This document shows positions 34,665-43,079 of a stretch of DNA of 64,000 nt, one piece after another (position 1 is the first letter of the stretch; the number at the start of each line of letters is the position of its first letter). The stretch comes from Thalassotalea insulae (GTDB lineage Bacteria > Pseudomonadota > Gammaproteobacteria > Enterobacterales > Alteromonadaceae), in assembly GCF_030161395.1 (NCBI RefSeq), contig NZ_BSST01000001.1, forward strand, positions 3,100,001-3,164,000, in the 5' to 3' direction. Made by a program: the position numbers and the translations under genes. Under the pieces are notes generated by a model. It saw only the letters and a program-made list of their open reading frames with translations. It ran no database searches and was not told the origin of the DNA.

Positions 34665-35297
34665 ATGAAATTTATATTTTTGAAAACTGCTTTAGTTGGC
34701 TTATTTCTCACTGTAAGTAATTTAGCCAATGCAGGATTAATTACAGTTTGGACGAATGAATCTGATTTTTTAACTGACAACTTATCTTTAACTATGGAAA
34801 GCTTTGAATCAGCTTCCGGTTTAGAGCTTCCTTTAGTGGCAGGACAGATTACCGTTTCGACTGATAATACTTCATATGGGTCTTTTAATGGAATAAGTTC
34901 GCTTTTCCCTACTGATGGAGTTTCTGAAGTGCGTTATGGTGCAGATGATGGAGATTCAATTTTCTTTTCTTTTGCTGATGCAATAAATGTATTCGGTATA
35001 AATATTAGTGATTTTGGAACAACAGAGGGTTCTCCTGTCTTAACATTTTTTGATAATTCTGGAAATACCTTGCAAGTATTGAGTGGAACACAGAATACAG
35101 GATTAAATTTCTTTGGATTTAAATCAGATACGTTATTCACTCAAGTACAGTTTAAGTATACAGGGGCTAATGGTGACGGCATTTATTTTGATGAAGCCTA
35201 TTTTAATTCTGTGAACGTTCCCGAACCATCTACACTTGCTATTTTTGCATTAGGAGTGATTGGTTTATCATCACGTCGATTTAAGAAACAATCTTAA
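34665..35297 (+). CDS. PEP-CTERM sorted secreted protein
   Basis: 210 residues: signal peptide (TALVGLFLTVSNLANAG), a beta-rich body of ~150 residues (FFSFADAINVFGINISDFGT, LTFFDNSGNTLQVLSGTQNT) and a textbook PEP-CTERM tail: VPEPSTLAIFALGVIGLSSR, then RFKKQS. Exosortase would cut and sort it to the cell surface or matrix; no exosortase gene is in the window. AAAGGAATATC precedes the ATG. It is the only gene between tRNA fragments B and C, reading opposite to its neighbour cargo gene, with its own terminator. Confidence 0.92.
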   Translation: MKFIFLKTALVGLFLTVSNLANAGLITVWTNESDFLTDNLSLTMESFESASGLELPLVAGQITVSTDNTSYGSFNGISSLFPTDGVSEVRYGADDGDSIFFSFADAINVFGINISDFGTTEGSPVLTFFDNSGNTLQVLSGTQNTGLNFFGFKSDTLFTQVQFKYTGANGDGIYFDEAYFNSVNVPEPSTLAIFALGVIGLSSRRFKKQS

Positions 35298-35321
35298 TAA
35301 TTTTAAGTTGTTCTATTTTAG

Positions 35322-35353
35322 AAAACATCAATTGTAATGATTGGTGTTTTTTT
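35322..35353 (+). terminator. Terminator after the PEP-CTERM gene
   Basis: AACATCAAT pairs with ATTGGTGTT (one G-T pair) across a short loop and is followed by a run of Ts. Confidence 0.8.
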
Positions 35354-35611
35354 GTTTCTGGTAATTAGTTATTCCTCCATCTGCATCTATAACTTCAATA
35401 ACAACTAATCTGAAATAAATTTTTAAAGCACAAAACAATTTATTTAGCCAGTTTTCCCATTTACTGTATCAAACGTAAATAAAGTATTAGCACTGCATTT
35501 AGGTGTTATAACGAATATGATTATTCGGGACTAAATGTTCAAAATGGAAAAGTAAGTTTTTCTGAAAAATTGATTCAACGCAGAATGTGTCGTAAAAATT
35601 CAGACGAAAAA

Positions 35612-35706
35612 AAACCTTAACATTACTGCTAAGGTTTCGTTTCTTCCTTTCGGAATAAATGGTGCCGACTGCCGGAGTCGAACTGGCGACCTACTGATTA
35701 CAAGTC
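35612..35706 (-). repeat. tRNA-Thr 3'-end fragment with terminator, copy C (left end of the 7-kb island)
   Basis: A minus-strand terminator with a different stem (AAACCTTA/TAAGGTTT, 35612-35637) and then 51 bp (35656-35706) identical to the intact tRNA-Thr gene region 42668-42718. With the tRNA gene it brackets the integrase, IS and SIR2 operon, so the two are the candidate attL/attR pair. Confidence 0.93.
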
Positions 35707-35836
35707 TTACCTATAATGACCACTTAACTATTTGTTTCTAAATAAATAGTTTTCTTAAACACATCCTACAAAACATCCGTTTTTAAACAAAAACGGAGAC
35801 ATTTCATTAATGTATAAATTTTTAAAGGGCTAGAAA

Positions 35837-35864
35837 CGAGAAAACCGAGCAAAGCTCGGTCTCG
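35837..35864. other. Strong hairpin in the island's left non-coding region
   Basis: CGAGA-AA-CCGAGC-AAA-GCTCGG-TCTCG folds into an 11-bp stem. No T tract follows directly, so it is not an obvious terminator. It lies in the 758-bp gap between att copy C and the SIR2 gene, where I see no complete gene; a short minus-strand protein-like tail (KPREFIEGLLLDKGMPLS) near 35930-36010 is interrupted by stops further up. Confidence 0.5.
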
Positions 35865-36130
35865 TGGAAAGCCTACCTAAATTTTTAAGAGACTTACAAA
35901 TCTGTTCGTGTGGCGCGGTCAGATTGTTTAATCAGCCTCATTTTTGCTGAGGGGCATCCCTTTGTCAAGTAAAAGTCCTTCAATAAATTCTCTTGGCTTT
36001 CCAGCTAGTCCTCAAATGCACTAGGCAGAGCGGTGTTTGTCGCCGTAACTATTCACATTGGATTTGAGAGTATGTTGGTGAATAGTTCCTAGTGTGGGAT
36101 CGAACGGGGAAACTTTACATACGATCCAGC

Positions 36131-36425
36131 GTGCGACGCGCATCAATTGCTCTTTGTATTCGCAATACAAGGGAATTTGCAATTAGTGGAAACGGGGAAC
36201 CAACAACGGCCAACACTTAAAACTGGCGAGGCAGCTCGATCAACAGATGGGAGCTAAAGCAAGTTCAGCAGCTTAAGATGTGTCTCTCCAGCGCGTAGAG
36301 GGGGCAGAGAATTTAGCAGATTCTTACCAATAGTGGAGAGCAAGGCGAACCATCCTAGTTGAAATGTGATTCAACATAAGGAGGGCGAGCCTGTCTTGGA
36401 GCGCAGCGGAAAGACAGGCTAACCT
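36131..36425 (+). ncRNA. Probable truncated group II intron-like RNA
   Basis: Begins GTGCGACGCGC, the usual 5' boundary of group II introns (GTGCGAC), and is full of paired elements: TTGTATT/AATACAA inside ATTGC/GCAAT at 36145-36185, CTCTCC/GGAGAG, AGAAT/ATTCT and GTTGAA/TTCAAC. Phrases such as GTGGAAACGGGGAACCAAC, GGCGAGGCAGCTCG and TGTGATTCAACATAAGGAGGGCGAGCC resemble domains I-IV of bacterial introns from memory. No maturase gene and no domain V are seen, so it would be a 5' fragment. Just upstream, AACTATTCAC/GTGAATAGTT and GGATCG/CGATCC form further hairpins (36047-36128). The identification is tentative. Confidence 0.45.
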
Positions 36426-36464
36426 CTTAATAATCAGTTGTTTTTAATTGTCCAGTGTAAACTG

Positions 36465-37349
36465 TTATTTTGAAATTTGAGCTGCTTGTTGACAAATTTT
36501 AAACAAGGTATCAGGTAAGTCATCGTAACTATCAAGTTTAAAAGGTAATATTTTTTGCTCTTTCCAAAGCATGCTCACGGCATTATCCAATTTTTTCGTT
36601 GTAAACCAAACACCCCAATATGGAAGGTTTTCTTTTATAGCTATATGTTCTTTTTTACAGCGTTCTAAATATTGCTCTAAATGATCGTCATCTCCAGAAA
36701 CACCAATAAATACAGAGAAAGTACTAGACATTAACGTAAATAACTTGCTTTCCCAATTACTATTAGCGACTTCATTAAAGCTGCTAGTATCTAGAACAAT
36801 TTCAGAAGAGTCATTTTTATCGTTGAAAGGTAAAAATCCGTGCGGATGATATATTTTGACGTCTTTATTTGATTCCCAAGTAACTGGATTTGATACTGAA
36901 TCACAAGTGAAACCAAAGTAAGATAAATAAATCTCTAGCAGGTTGTCATAATTGAAATTAATTACATTTGATGCCGAACCTCTACTGGATGACATAACTA
37001 ATGATGCTATGGAACTCAATAGAAGATTCTCATGCAACTCAATAAAATTAGTTTTAGCGTTTTTATATAAAGCATGTTTAACTGCTTTTTTTAAATTCTC
37101 TTGAGAGCTATTAAATTTTTTAGAAAAAAGAATGGTTGCTTGTTTTTTAGCTGGTAAAGTGTCATAGCCTTCAGGAGGGGTATCCCCTGACCAAAGGGCG
37201 TCTAAAAGTGCCCCCCAGTCGGGTAACTTAAAGTCTTTTGATATTCCAGCTCCAACAACTAAAGTTATACGTGAGCGCTTTAGGTGCTGAGCTATATGGT
37301 TAATAACTTTATCATTATCTTCCCAGTTGATTGCTAGTTGCATATTCAT
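36465..37349 (-). CDS. SIR2-domain protein, probable NAD-degrading defence effector
   Basis: 294 residues, essentially one SIR2 domain. NAD-binding motifs are GAGIS (33-37), NFNYDNLLE (131-139) and HPHG with the catalytic His at 168-171, then FIGVSGDDDH (214-223), the SIR2_2 variant found in phage-defence proteins. In such proteins SIR2 usually destroys NAD+ on infection, causing growth arrest or death. It is the last gene of a three-gene operon and overlaps the preceding gene by 4 bp (ATGA). A short start (MNMQL) gives two Met choices. Location inside a tRNA island beside an integrase supports a defence role; the activity is inferred. Confidence 0.85.
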   Translation of the reverse strand: MNMQLAINWEDNDKVINHIAQHLKRSRITLVVGAGISKDFKLPDWGALLDALWSGDTPPEGYDTLPAKKQATILFSKKFNSSQENLKKAVKHALYKNAKTNFIELHENLLLSSIASLVMSSSRGSASNVINFNYDNLLEIYLSYFGFTCDSVSNPVTWESNKDVKIYHPHGFLPFNDKNDSSEIVLDTSSFNEVANSNWESKLFTLMSSTFSVFIGVSGDDDHLEQYLERCKKEHIAIKENLPYWGVWFTTKKLDNAVSMLWKEQKILPFKLDSYDDLPDTLFKICQQAAQISK

Positions 37350-38014
37350 GATAGCTTATCCGTGTAGAGTTCATTGATTTTTAAATATCTTAAAATTTTA
37401 TCAATGGTAGTAAGTTGAGTTTCTTTTTCTCGTTGAATGCTTCCTAAAGTTAAGCTTAAAGTGCCTTTGGTACCTATGCGTACTGTTTCTTTTGAAGAAG
37501 TAATTTCGGACACTCCACAAGTTGTAAAGTTAAATAATTTAGAGTTTTCTCTTAGTAGATTGGAAGCCGTTATATCTTCCCCGAATAGTGACATTGAATT
37601 CAAACTAGTACCCCATGCAAAACATTTTACATGTAAATACTTAAATGAATAATGATTTGGTTCTTCCATTATTTGGCGGACAAAAGAGTCAATGTTTATT
37701 CCTTGTTTAAAAATGGAGAGATTACTCTTACCTAACAATTTGTGAATTAAAATATCTGATATATCTTTGGACTGGGCTGCAAAAATAAAGCTTTCGCCAC
37801 CCCATCTAGCTAAGATCCTATATTCATAAAGCCCTGATTCGCTAACTTCGTCGTCCTCTAAAATCGCTTTGGACGAAGTGTATACAAGAAAGCACCAATT
37901 AGTATCCCCAATTTTCTTTGGGTTTCGCATACCTGGCAGACCAGCCAAATACCCAAGCATATCTGGTGGGTTTGGAGCATTAATGTTTAAAATATAGCCT
38001 GAGAAGTTGCTCAT
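37346..38014 (-). CDS. Unknown middle protein of the SIR2 operon
   Basis: 222 residues, no family recognised, no signal peptide or membrane span. The N-terminal half alternates hydrophobic strands (SNFSGYILNINAPNPPDMLG, NWCFLVYTSSKAILEDDEVS, YEYRILARWGGESFIFAAQS), suggesting an alpha/beta or beta-barrel fold. The C-terminal ~25 residues are helical (TTIDKILRYLKINELYTDKL). It starts 4 bp after the HExxH gene's stop and overlaps the SIR2 gene, so the three are made together, most likely as parts of one system. A sensor or adaptor between the protease-like and SIR2 proteins is a guess. Confidence 0.75.
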   Translation of the reverse strand: MSNFSGYILNINAPNPPDMLGYLAGLPGMRNPKKIGDTNWCFLVYTSSKAILEDDEVSESGLYEYRILARWGGESFIFAAQSKDISDILIHKLLGKSNLSIFKQGINIDSFVRQIMEEPNHYSFKYLHVKCFAWGTSLNSMSLFGEDITASNLLRENSKLFNFTTCGVSEITSSKETVRIGTKGTLSLTLGSIQREKETQLTTIDKILRYLKINELYTDKLS

Positions 38015-38018
38015 ACTG

Positions 38019-39947
38019 TTACCTTAAGCTAAATGCTAAGTTATAAAAAATCCAAGCCGATTCTGCTTCACATACAATTTTTCTGTCAGAGTGTCTATCT
38101 AAAAACACGAGCGGATTATCAATAGTATAATGAGTAAGCTTTCTGTGAGGAGCTACTTTGTCTTGTGCAGAAGAAGACTCTGCCCATAGTTCAGACATCA
38201 CTGATTCAGAATGTAAAAACGTTTTGGTAAACCGAACTAGCGTTTTTCTTGAATCAACTAGTTGTTTTAATTGCTCTCTATCATTTTTTATAAAATCAAT
38301 AGCGTCTGTTAAATATGGTGTTTGAGGACTTGAAATTAACATTCTTTCTAAGTGAGACTTAACTATTTCTATGGAGCTATCGATGGAAGCTATTCCCCTA
38401 TGAAGATGGCTAGATAATATTGCACAAGTAGTTCTTACAACATATTCTGGAACCCTGTTTGATATATTAGGAATTACACTCCAAGTCATCCAGATTTCTT
38501 TTATATATTTGCTTTCTTGGCCTCGATAAAAGTATAAAAAGTCAAATACATGGACTATTATTTCCTCTACTTCACCATACCACTCATCAATACTATCTAG
38601 TAAATCTATCACAAGTTCGATATTTTCATTACGGTCCAAGTGTCCTTGAGAAATCTTATTAGCAGCACTAATATCTATTATCGATGACCAAAGCCAAACC
38701 CTTATTGAATCTAACCAAGAATTATATTTCCTATCTTCATAAAGAGATTTTGCTTCCTTCTTAGTAATTCCGCCAGAGCCAATATCTTCAATAGGAAAAA
38801 TTAAAGAAAGTACGGCTTTTAGTATTTTATGACTAATTTCGTGAGTAATTGTTAGCAATGTCCATTTTTCAGAACTACTGGAAAAAACGCTTGTGAGAGG
38901 AACGCTAATATTTGTTAAATGTGCTTTAAATCCATCCCTACCGCTGAAAAATGCTATATCGGGAGCTAGGTCATCTGAAGTAACATTATTTAACGAGATT
39001 CCCAAGTAGTCCTGTTCCCAAAAAGGGTCAGTGGAATGAAGAGCCATCAAGTCAGGAATGTCATCTGACTTATTATTCAAATGTAAGAATTTATCAGGAA
39101 TATATGATTCACCTAGGCGTTTTGAAATAAAGGAAACCAGGTTACTTAATCCTAAACTTGCTACGCCAATGCCAAGTAATGAGTGAATCCAAAAATGGCT
39201 TTCTGTGCTGGATATTGGAGAAATTCCTGACAGTGTTTGTGATGAAAACCGAGACAGACCAGCATTAAGTGTATTTATGACGGAGCTTGATATTGTTCTA
39301 TTCTCTACTAGCTGTTCATCGGTTTCTAAAACTAACTCTACGTAATCGATTAACTTTACATATTCTTCATACAGTCGTTTATCGTTTAACTCTAATCTTG
39401 ATATTGTTGAAGCTAATAAAGGGCAAAATTCTGAGAGTGCTAGCTGAATACCCGGGGATTTAGCCTTCGATAACATTTGTGTTAAGCGTACCCTCCAATT
39501 TTCAGTTGATTGGTTAGATTTGCTATATGTTACAGATGTCCTAAGAATGTCATTATTTGCAACGCGTTCCCAAGCTTCAACATTAACTAAATTTTGTTCA
39601 CACCATTGAAGCAACTCTGTAAATAGATTTTTGTCATTAAAATGGAGTACGTTATTCATCATGCCTAAAGATATCCAATGCTGGACTTCTTTTGCATCTA
39701 GTTGTAGGGTCGCATTTAGTAGTACAGGATCATAAGCACCGAGGAAAACAAAATAAGTTGAATCACCTAAACTTGCAGGGAGGTTATTTGAATCATTATA
39801 AGATACTGGCCATACCGGAGAAATTCTAGTGCTAGATTTCCAGTTTTGTAATTTATCTTCGAGTGAGTTTGAGTATGAAAACTTATAGCAAGTATCTGAT
39901 GAGGAGTATTCTAAAGAGAGATAACCTTTGTGTTTAGATATTTCCAT
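38019..39947 (-). CDS. Large HExxH (zinc metallopeptidase-like) protein of the SIR2 operon
   Basis: 642 residues, no recognised family. The notable site is TITHEISHKILKAVLS with HEISH at 369-373, a zincin HExxH in a helix preceded by a strand-like WTLLTI. A third zinc ligand is not obvious; Glu/Asp/His candidates lie 40-110 residues downstream. The N-terminal ~350 residues (with LGDSTYFVFLGAYDPVLL near 60-77) and the C-terminal ~200 are mostly helical, without signal peptide or membrane segments, so it is probably cytoplasmic. It is the first large gene of the operon. A protease acting as trigger or activator for the SIR2 protein is a hypothesis drawn from other protease-armed defence systems. 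Confidence 0.78.
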   Translation of the reverse strand: MEISKHKGYLSLEYSSSDTCYKFSYSNSLEDKLQNWKSSTRISPVWPVSYNDSNNLPASLGDSTYFVFLGAYDPVLLNATLQLDAKEVQHWISLGMMNNVLHFNDKNLFTELLQWCEQNLVNVEAWERVANNDILRTSVTYSKSNQSTENWRVRLTQMLSKAKSPGIQLALSEFCPLLASTISRLELNDKRLYEEYVKLIDYVELVLETDEQLVENRTISSSVINTLNAGLSRFSSQTLSGISPISSTESHFWIHSLLGIGVASLGLSNLVSFISKRLGESYIPDKFLHLNNKSDDIPDLMALHSTDPFWEQDYLGISLNNVTSDDLAPDIAFFSGRDGFKAHLTNISVPLTSVFSSSSEKWTLLTITHEISHKILKAVLSLIFPIEDIGSGGITKKEAKSLYEDRKYNSWLDSIRVWLWSSIIDISAANKISQGHLDRNENIELVIDLLDSIDEWYGEVEEIIVHVFDFLYFYRGQESKYIKEIWMTWSVIPNISNRVPEYVVRTTCAILSSHLHRGIASIDSSIEIVKSHLERMLISSPQTPYLTDAIDFIKNDREQLKQLVDSRKTLVRFTKTFLHSESVMSELWAESSSAQDKVAPHRKLTHYTIDNPLVFLDRHSDRKIVCEAESAWIFYNLAFSLR

Positions 39948-40010
39948 ATAAAAAGAGTTTCTTAGAGCGATACTCTTTTTATATCACTAAACCATTAATT
40001 AGAAAAGAGT

Positions 40011-40208
40011 TTATTGGATCCGTTCGATAAGTTTGGTTTCAGAGTTCACTTTATATTTTACTTTCTCTGAAATTTTCTCATTATTACTTCTTATATTGGC
40101 GGGAGCGCCTTCAAAGTTAGAAGAGTCAGCATCTAAAAAACCTGGGCGCAATTCACCTAAGCTACTCATTAGCTGAGCAGAGCGAATTAGAAATTGCTTC
40201 GTTACCAT
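40011..40208 (-). CDS. Small protein heading the SIR2 operon
   Basis: 65 residues: MVTKQFLIRSAQLMSSLGEL, then RPGFLDADSSNFEGAPANIR and a charged end. It is polar and probably helical at both ends, with no known motif. TAGGGAATC lies about 10 bases before the ATG. It ends 63 bp before the HExxH gene in the same direction and may be the first gene of the operon, a regulator or an antitoxin-like partner; nothing in the sequence decides this. Confidence 0.55.
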   Translation of the reverse strand: MVTKQFLIRSAQLMSSLGELRPGFLDADSSNFEGAPANIRSNNEKISEKVKYKVNSETKLIERIQ

Positions 40209-40650
40209 TTTTTGATTCCCTAGACTTTTAAAAATTAATTTGGGATGAAAATTATAATGATAAATTATCCAATGTCAAAGATTGTTTAAAATATATGCAT
40301 TTCAATAGCAATGCTTTGCCGATACCTTATGCATATCACTATTAAAGGTTTTTTGGAAAGTAATTTTCGTCTCGCGCACTAAAGACTAGTACTAGGCATA
40401 GAAAGGATCAATAAAGATTTTCTATTTTTTAAAAAACTTGTTAAAAGTAAATGAAGTATTGGCTCTGATTCATCTATGAATTCTCAATACTCCGCCTATC
40501 TTTTATCGTATATCACAACTGACACCTGTTATTAATTAGATTCGGAAAGAGTTATTCGTGTGGAGCTTATTAAAATATTAAAAGATAAGGTTATGCATCA
40601 ATATAGGCAAACTATCATTGCTGTGTGTAAGAATTGTTAATTGCGAAGTA
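40209..40650. other. 442-bp AT-rich intergenic region between the SIR2 operon and the IS
   Basis: Contains the presumed promoter of the SIR2 operon (minus strand). A short plus-strand open stretch (RVIRVELIKILKDKVMHQYR, about 40545-40637) has no start codon and no recognised relative. It does not look like the missing front of the integrase on the other side of the IS. Confidence 0.5.
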
Positions 40651-40676
40651 TGATCTTCCCCCAATTTTGTAGACTT

Positions 40677-41489
40677 CTAGCTTCCAGTTAAATACTGATT
40701 TTCATACTCTTCGGGAGACACATGGCCAAGGTGGCTATGTAATCGCTTACGATTGTAGAACATTTCAATGTAATCAAACAAATCTGCTCTAGCATCATTA
40801 CGAGTCTCGTACACTTTTCGTTTAACACGCTCAGTTTTAAGTGAGTGAAAAAAGCTTTCTGCTACCGCATTATCTAAGCAATGTCCTCGGCGACTCATAC
40901 TCGGTACTAGGTTGTTTGCCGTTAAGAATTCACGGTAATCACAGCTCGCGTATTGGCTGCCTTGGTCGCTGTGAACTATTACTTCATGTTTTGGGTTCCT
41001 GCGCCAAACAGCCATTAATAGTGCTTTGATCACTATATCTTTACTCATGTTCGGTTGCATCGACCAACCAATGATTTTTCGCGAGAATAAATCAAGTACT
41101 ACAGCAAGGTACAGCCAGCCTTCATAGGTTTTGATATAGGTAATATCGGCTACCCAAGCCGTATCTGGCTCACTAACAACAAACTGTTGTTGAAGGTGAT
41201 TGTCTGCTATTAATGCGGGCACAGTTGACTTGAAGTATCGCCTTTTATATCCAATATTAGCTTTTAGCTTGGCTTGCTTCATTAGACGAGCTACACGGTT
41301 TTCACCGCACGTTTCTCCCTTACGGCGTAATTCATGCGTAATACGTGGACTGCCATAAACACCACCACTCTCAACATAGCTTGCCTTGATGCGCTCAAGC
41401 AGCCTCTGGTTCTCTTGCTCACGTTTAGATAGTGGTTGTTTGAGCCAAGCATAGAAGCCACTACGGTGAACATTTAATGCCTGACACAT
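40677..41489 (-). CDS. IS3-family transposase OrfB (DDE integrase core)
   Basis: 270 residues from the ATG; in the working transposase it would be joined to OrfA by -1 frameshifting, because the frame continues upstream as RYAFIKSRLEVYRVKA before the ATG. The DDE triad is visible: WVADITYIKT, VIVHSDQGSQYAS and LDNAVAESFFHSLKTE. An HTH_21 segment (VESGGVYGSPRITHELRRKG) precedes the core. It cuts and joins the IS ends. The sequence is complete to the C-terminal RLHSHLGHVSPEEYE, so the element may be active. Confidence 0.95.
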   Translation of the reverse strand: MCQALNVHRSGFYAWLKQPLSKREQENQRLLERIKASYVESGGVYGSPRITHELRRKGETCGENRVARLMKQAKLKANIGYKRRYFKSTVPALIADNHLQQQFVVSEPDTAWVADITYIKTYEGWLYLAVVLDLFSRKIIGWSMQPNMSKDIVIKALLMAVWRRNPKHEVIVHSDQGSQYASCDYREFLTANNLVPSMSRRGHCLDNAVAESFFHSLKTERVKRKVYETRNDARADLFDYIEMFYNRKRLHSHLGHVSPEEYENQYLTGS

Positions 41490-41521
41490 TGCTTTGACGC
41501 GGTAGACTTCGAGTCGTGATT

Positions 41522-41818
41522 TTATGAACGCGTATCTTTCCTTGACTCGCTTGCAAAGAACGCGGCGGCTTCCTTTAATATATTCCGCTCTTCAGTCACG
41601 CGTTTTAACTCAGCTTTTAGCTTGCGGATTTCTTCCTGCTCTGCTGACTTCTTGGCTGGTACTTTAGTTTTCTTGACCCAGTAATACAGGGACTTATCGG
41701 AAATGCCTAATCGCTTGGCAACATCGGGCACAGAATAGCCTTTATCAACCACTTGGCGAACAGCTTCGTCTTTAAATTCTTGGGGATATTTATTATTACT
41801 CATAACATCTCTCATCAT
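41522..41818 (-). CDS. IS3-family OrfA (helix-turn-helix)
   Basis: About 98 residues from the first Met; the third Met (MSNNKYPQEFK) is an equally likely start. Contains the HTH_Tnp_1 domain (YPQEFKDEAVRQVVDKGYSV, VAKRLGISDKSLYYWVKK) and a leucine-zipper coiled coil (EEIRKLKAELKRVTEERNIL), ending KEAAAFFASESRK. It binds the terminal repeats and regulates transposition. AAGGAAAG near the end is a plausible slippery stretch for the OrfAB fusion. Confidence 0.93.
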   Translation of the reverse strand: MMRDVMSNNKYPQEFKDEAVRQVVDKGYSVPDVAKRLGISDKSLYYWVKKTKVPAKKSAEQEEIRKLKAELKRVTEERNILKEAAAFFASESRKDTRS

Positions 41819-41839
41819 ACTTCATTTTCCAAATAAAAG

Positions 41840-42523
41840 ATGTCTACAGTGTTAGGGGAAGATCATATGACTGCTGCATTTAATTGGGGAATTATTGAGG
41901 AGCAGCCATTTCTAAAGGCAGGTATAAAGAAGAATCCTGAAAAGCCAAGAGACAGGTTAGTTACGGATGAAGAAGTTGCTGCATTTTTAAAACACGTTCC
42001 TGAGTGGCTAAATTTATACATCCAACTTAAGTTAGCTACAGGATTACGCCAGAGAGATATGCTACGCCTTGATAACACTCATTGGAATGCTTTAGAAGGG
42101 TTGAGAGTTGGTACTTCCAAAACGTCAGTTAGAATCAATTTTGAATCAACTCAACACTTGTCTGATATTGTAAACGGTATCAAACAATTAAATGGTTACA
42201 CATCTCGAGGAGCCAGAAAGTTTAAATGGCACTTTTTTATGAGTCGACTAAATAAACCCTACACAGAGGGAGGGTTCGAGACCATGTGGAGACGATATAT
42301 GGACAAGGCTATATCATCAGGTGATTTAAAAGAAAGGTTTCAAGAACGCGACCTAAGAGCTAAAGCAGCAACTCAATGTGAATCTTTAGTGCAAGCGTTT
42401 GAGTTATTAGGCCATAAAAACATTTCTACGACGAAAAAAGTTTACAGAAGAGGGTACAGCAAGGTTAAGCCGTTATCGCCTTATGATGACTCAGACAATG
42501 AACAAAATATTGAAAAAAAATAA
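41840..42523 (+). pseudogene. Tyrosine integrase, 5'-truncated by the IS3 element
   Basis: The open frame starts at an ATG that lies inside the IS terminal repeat; true integrase sequence begins at about 41870 (TAAFNWGIIEEQPFLKAGIK). The catalytic domain is present: first Arg in LATGLRQRDMLRL, RDLRAKAAT where the family has H-x-x-R (Arg replaces His), LGHKNISTTKKVY with the last His and the nucleophile Tyr. The N-terminal arm-binding and much of the core-binding domain, some 130-150 residues, are gone and not found on the far side of the IS. Its position beside tRNA-Thr and the att copies shows it was the island's integrase; it should now be inactive. Confidence 0.88.
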
Positions 42524-42634
42524 TAATGTAGGCATTATCTGAAAAGATCTTTAAAGGATTAAAGATTTAATTCGCTAGGGAATATTATTGAGAATATAGC
42601 GGATTTTTGTAGGAAACAGTGCGTTTTGTAGGAA

Positions 42635-42662
42635 AGAAAAAAGCCCCAGCATTGCTGAGGCT
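42635..42662 (-). terminator. Terminator of the tRNA-Phe/tRNA-Thr transcript
   Basis: On the minus strand AGCCTCAGC-AAT-GCTGGGGCT folds and is followed by TTTTTTC, ten bases after the tRNA-Thr CCA end. Equivalent terminators follow the three partial tRNA copies. Confidence 0.88.
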
Positions 42663-42671
42663 CTTTGTAAA

Positions 42672-42747
<76 letters not shown>

Positions 42748-42845
42748 ACACAAAGCTTTGTGTGCGGTAAATGTATTCTATTGAATGTTTACCTTGGCAC
42801 CGAATTAATGTTTTGTTGAGCAACATAAACACTAACTCAAAATAA

Positions 42846-42921
42846 TGGTGCCCAGACCCGGAATCGAACCAGGGACACGAGGATTTTCAATCCTCTGCTC
42901 TACCGACTGAGCTATCTGGGC
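42846..42921 (-). tRNA. tRNA-Phe (anticodon GAA)
   Basis: 76 nt with encoded CCA. Acceptor GCCCAGA/TCTGGGC, D arm AGCTCAGTCGGTAGAGC, anticodon loop TTGAAAA with GAA, T loop GTTCGATTC. It is 98 bp upstream of tRNA-Thr on the same strand, probably one transcript. Confidence 0.97.
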
Positions 42922-43079
42922 AATCTTACAGATTTGGCCTTGTTGGGCTTGTCCTGAAGACGGGGCGTATTAAACTGTTTTTCGTTATCAAGGTCAACAC
43001 TTTTTTTTAAAAAAATATTTGTTTGCCGTTTTTTTCGGCTCATTGCTGCTTTATAGCGCGAATTCTCTTAAATTAGTGG

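Larger units (their letters stand above)
40651..41865 (-). mobile_element. IS3-family insertion sequence, 1215 bp
   Basis: The terminal inverted repeats are TGATCTTCCCCCAATTTTGT (from 40651) and, on the other strand from 41865, TGATCTTCCCCTAACACTGT, continuing AGACTTCT/AGACATCT. Between them are overlapping-frame orfA and orfB on the minus strand. Both appear intact. The flanks do not show a 3-4 bp target duplication (AGTA left, TATG right), which suggests that the element took part in a deletion after insertion. The right end is fused to the tyrosine integrase gene. Confidence 0.93.

Noticed and set aside
34191..35706. Partial tRNA-Thr copies as functional tRNA genes
   Set aside because: They lack the D arm and 5' acceptor strand, so they cannot fold into a tRNA; treated as attachment-site copies.
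35935..36460. Retron msr-msd or CRISPR array in the structured region
   Set aside because: No reverse transcriptase gene is nearby and the hairpins differ from one another; there are no regularly spaced direct repeats.
41866..42523. Integron integrase (IntI) to go with the attC-like sites
   Set aside because: The sequence has no IntI-type additional patch, lies 23 kb away beside tRNA-Thr and is best read as an island integrase.
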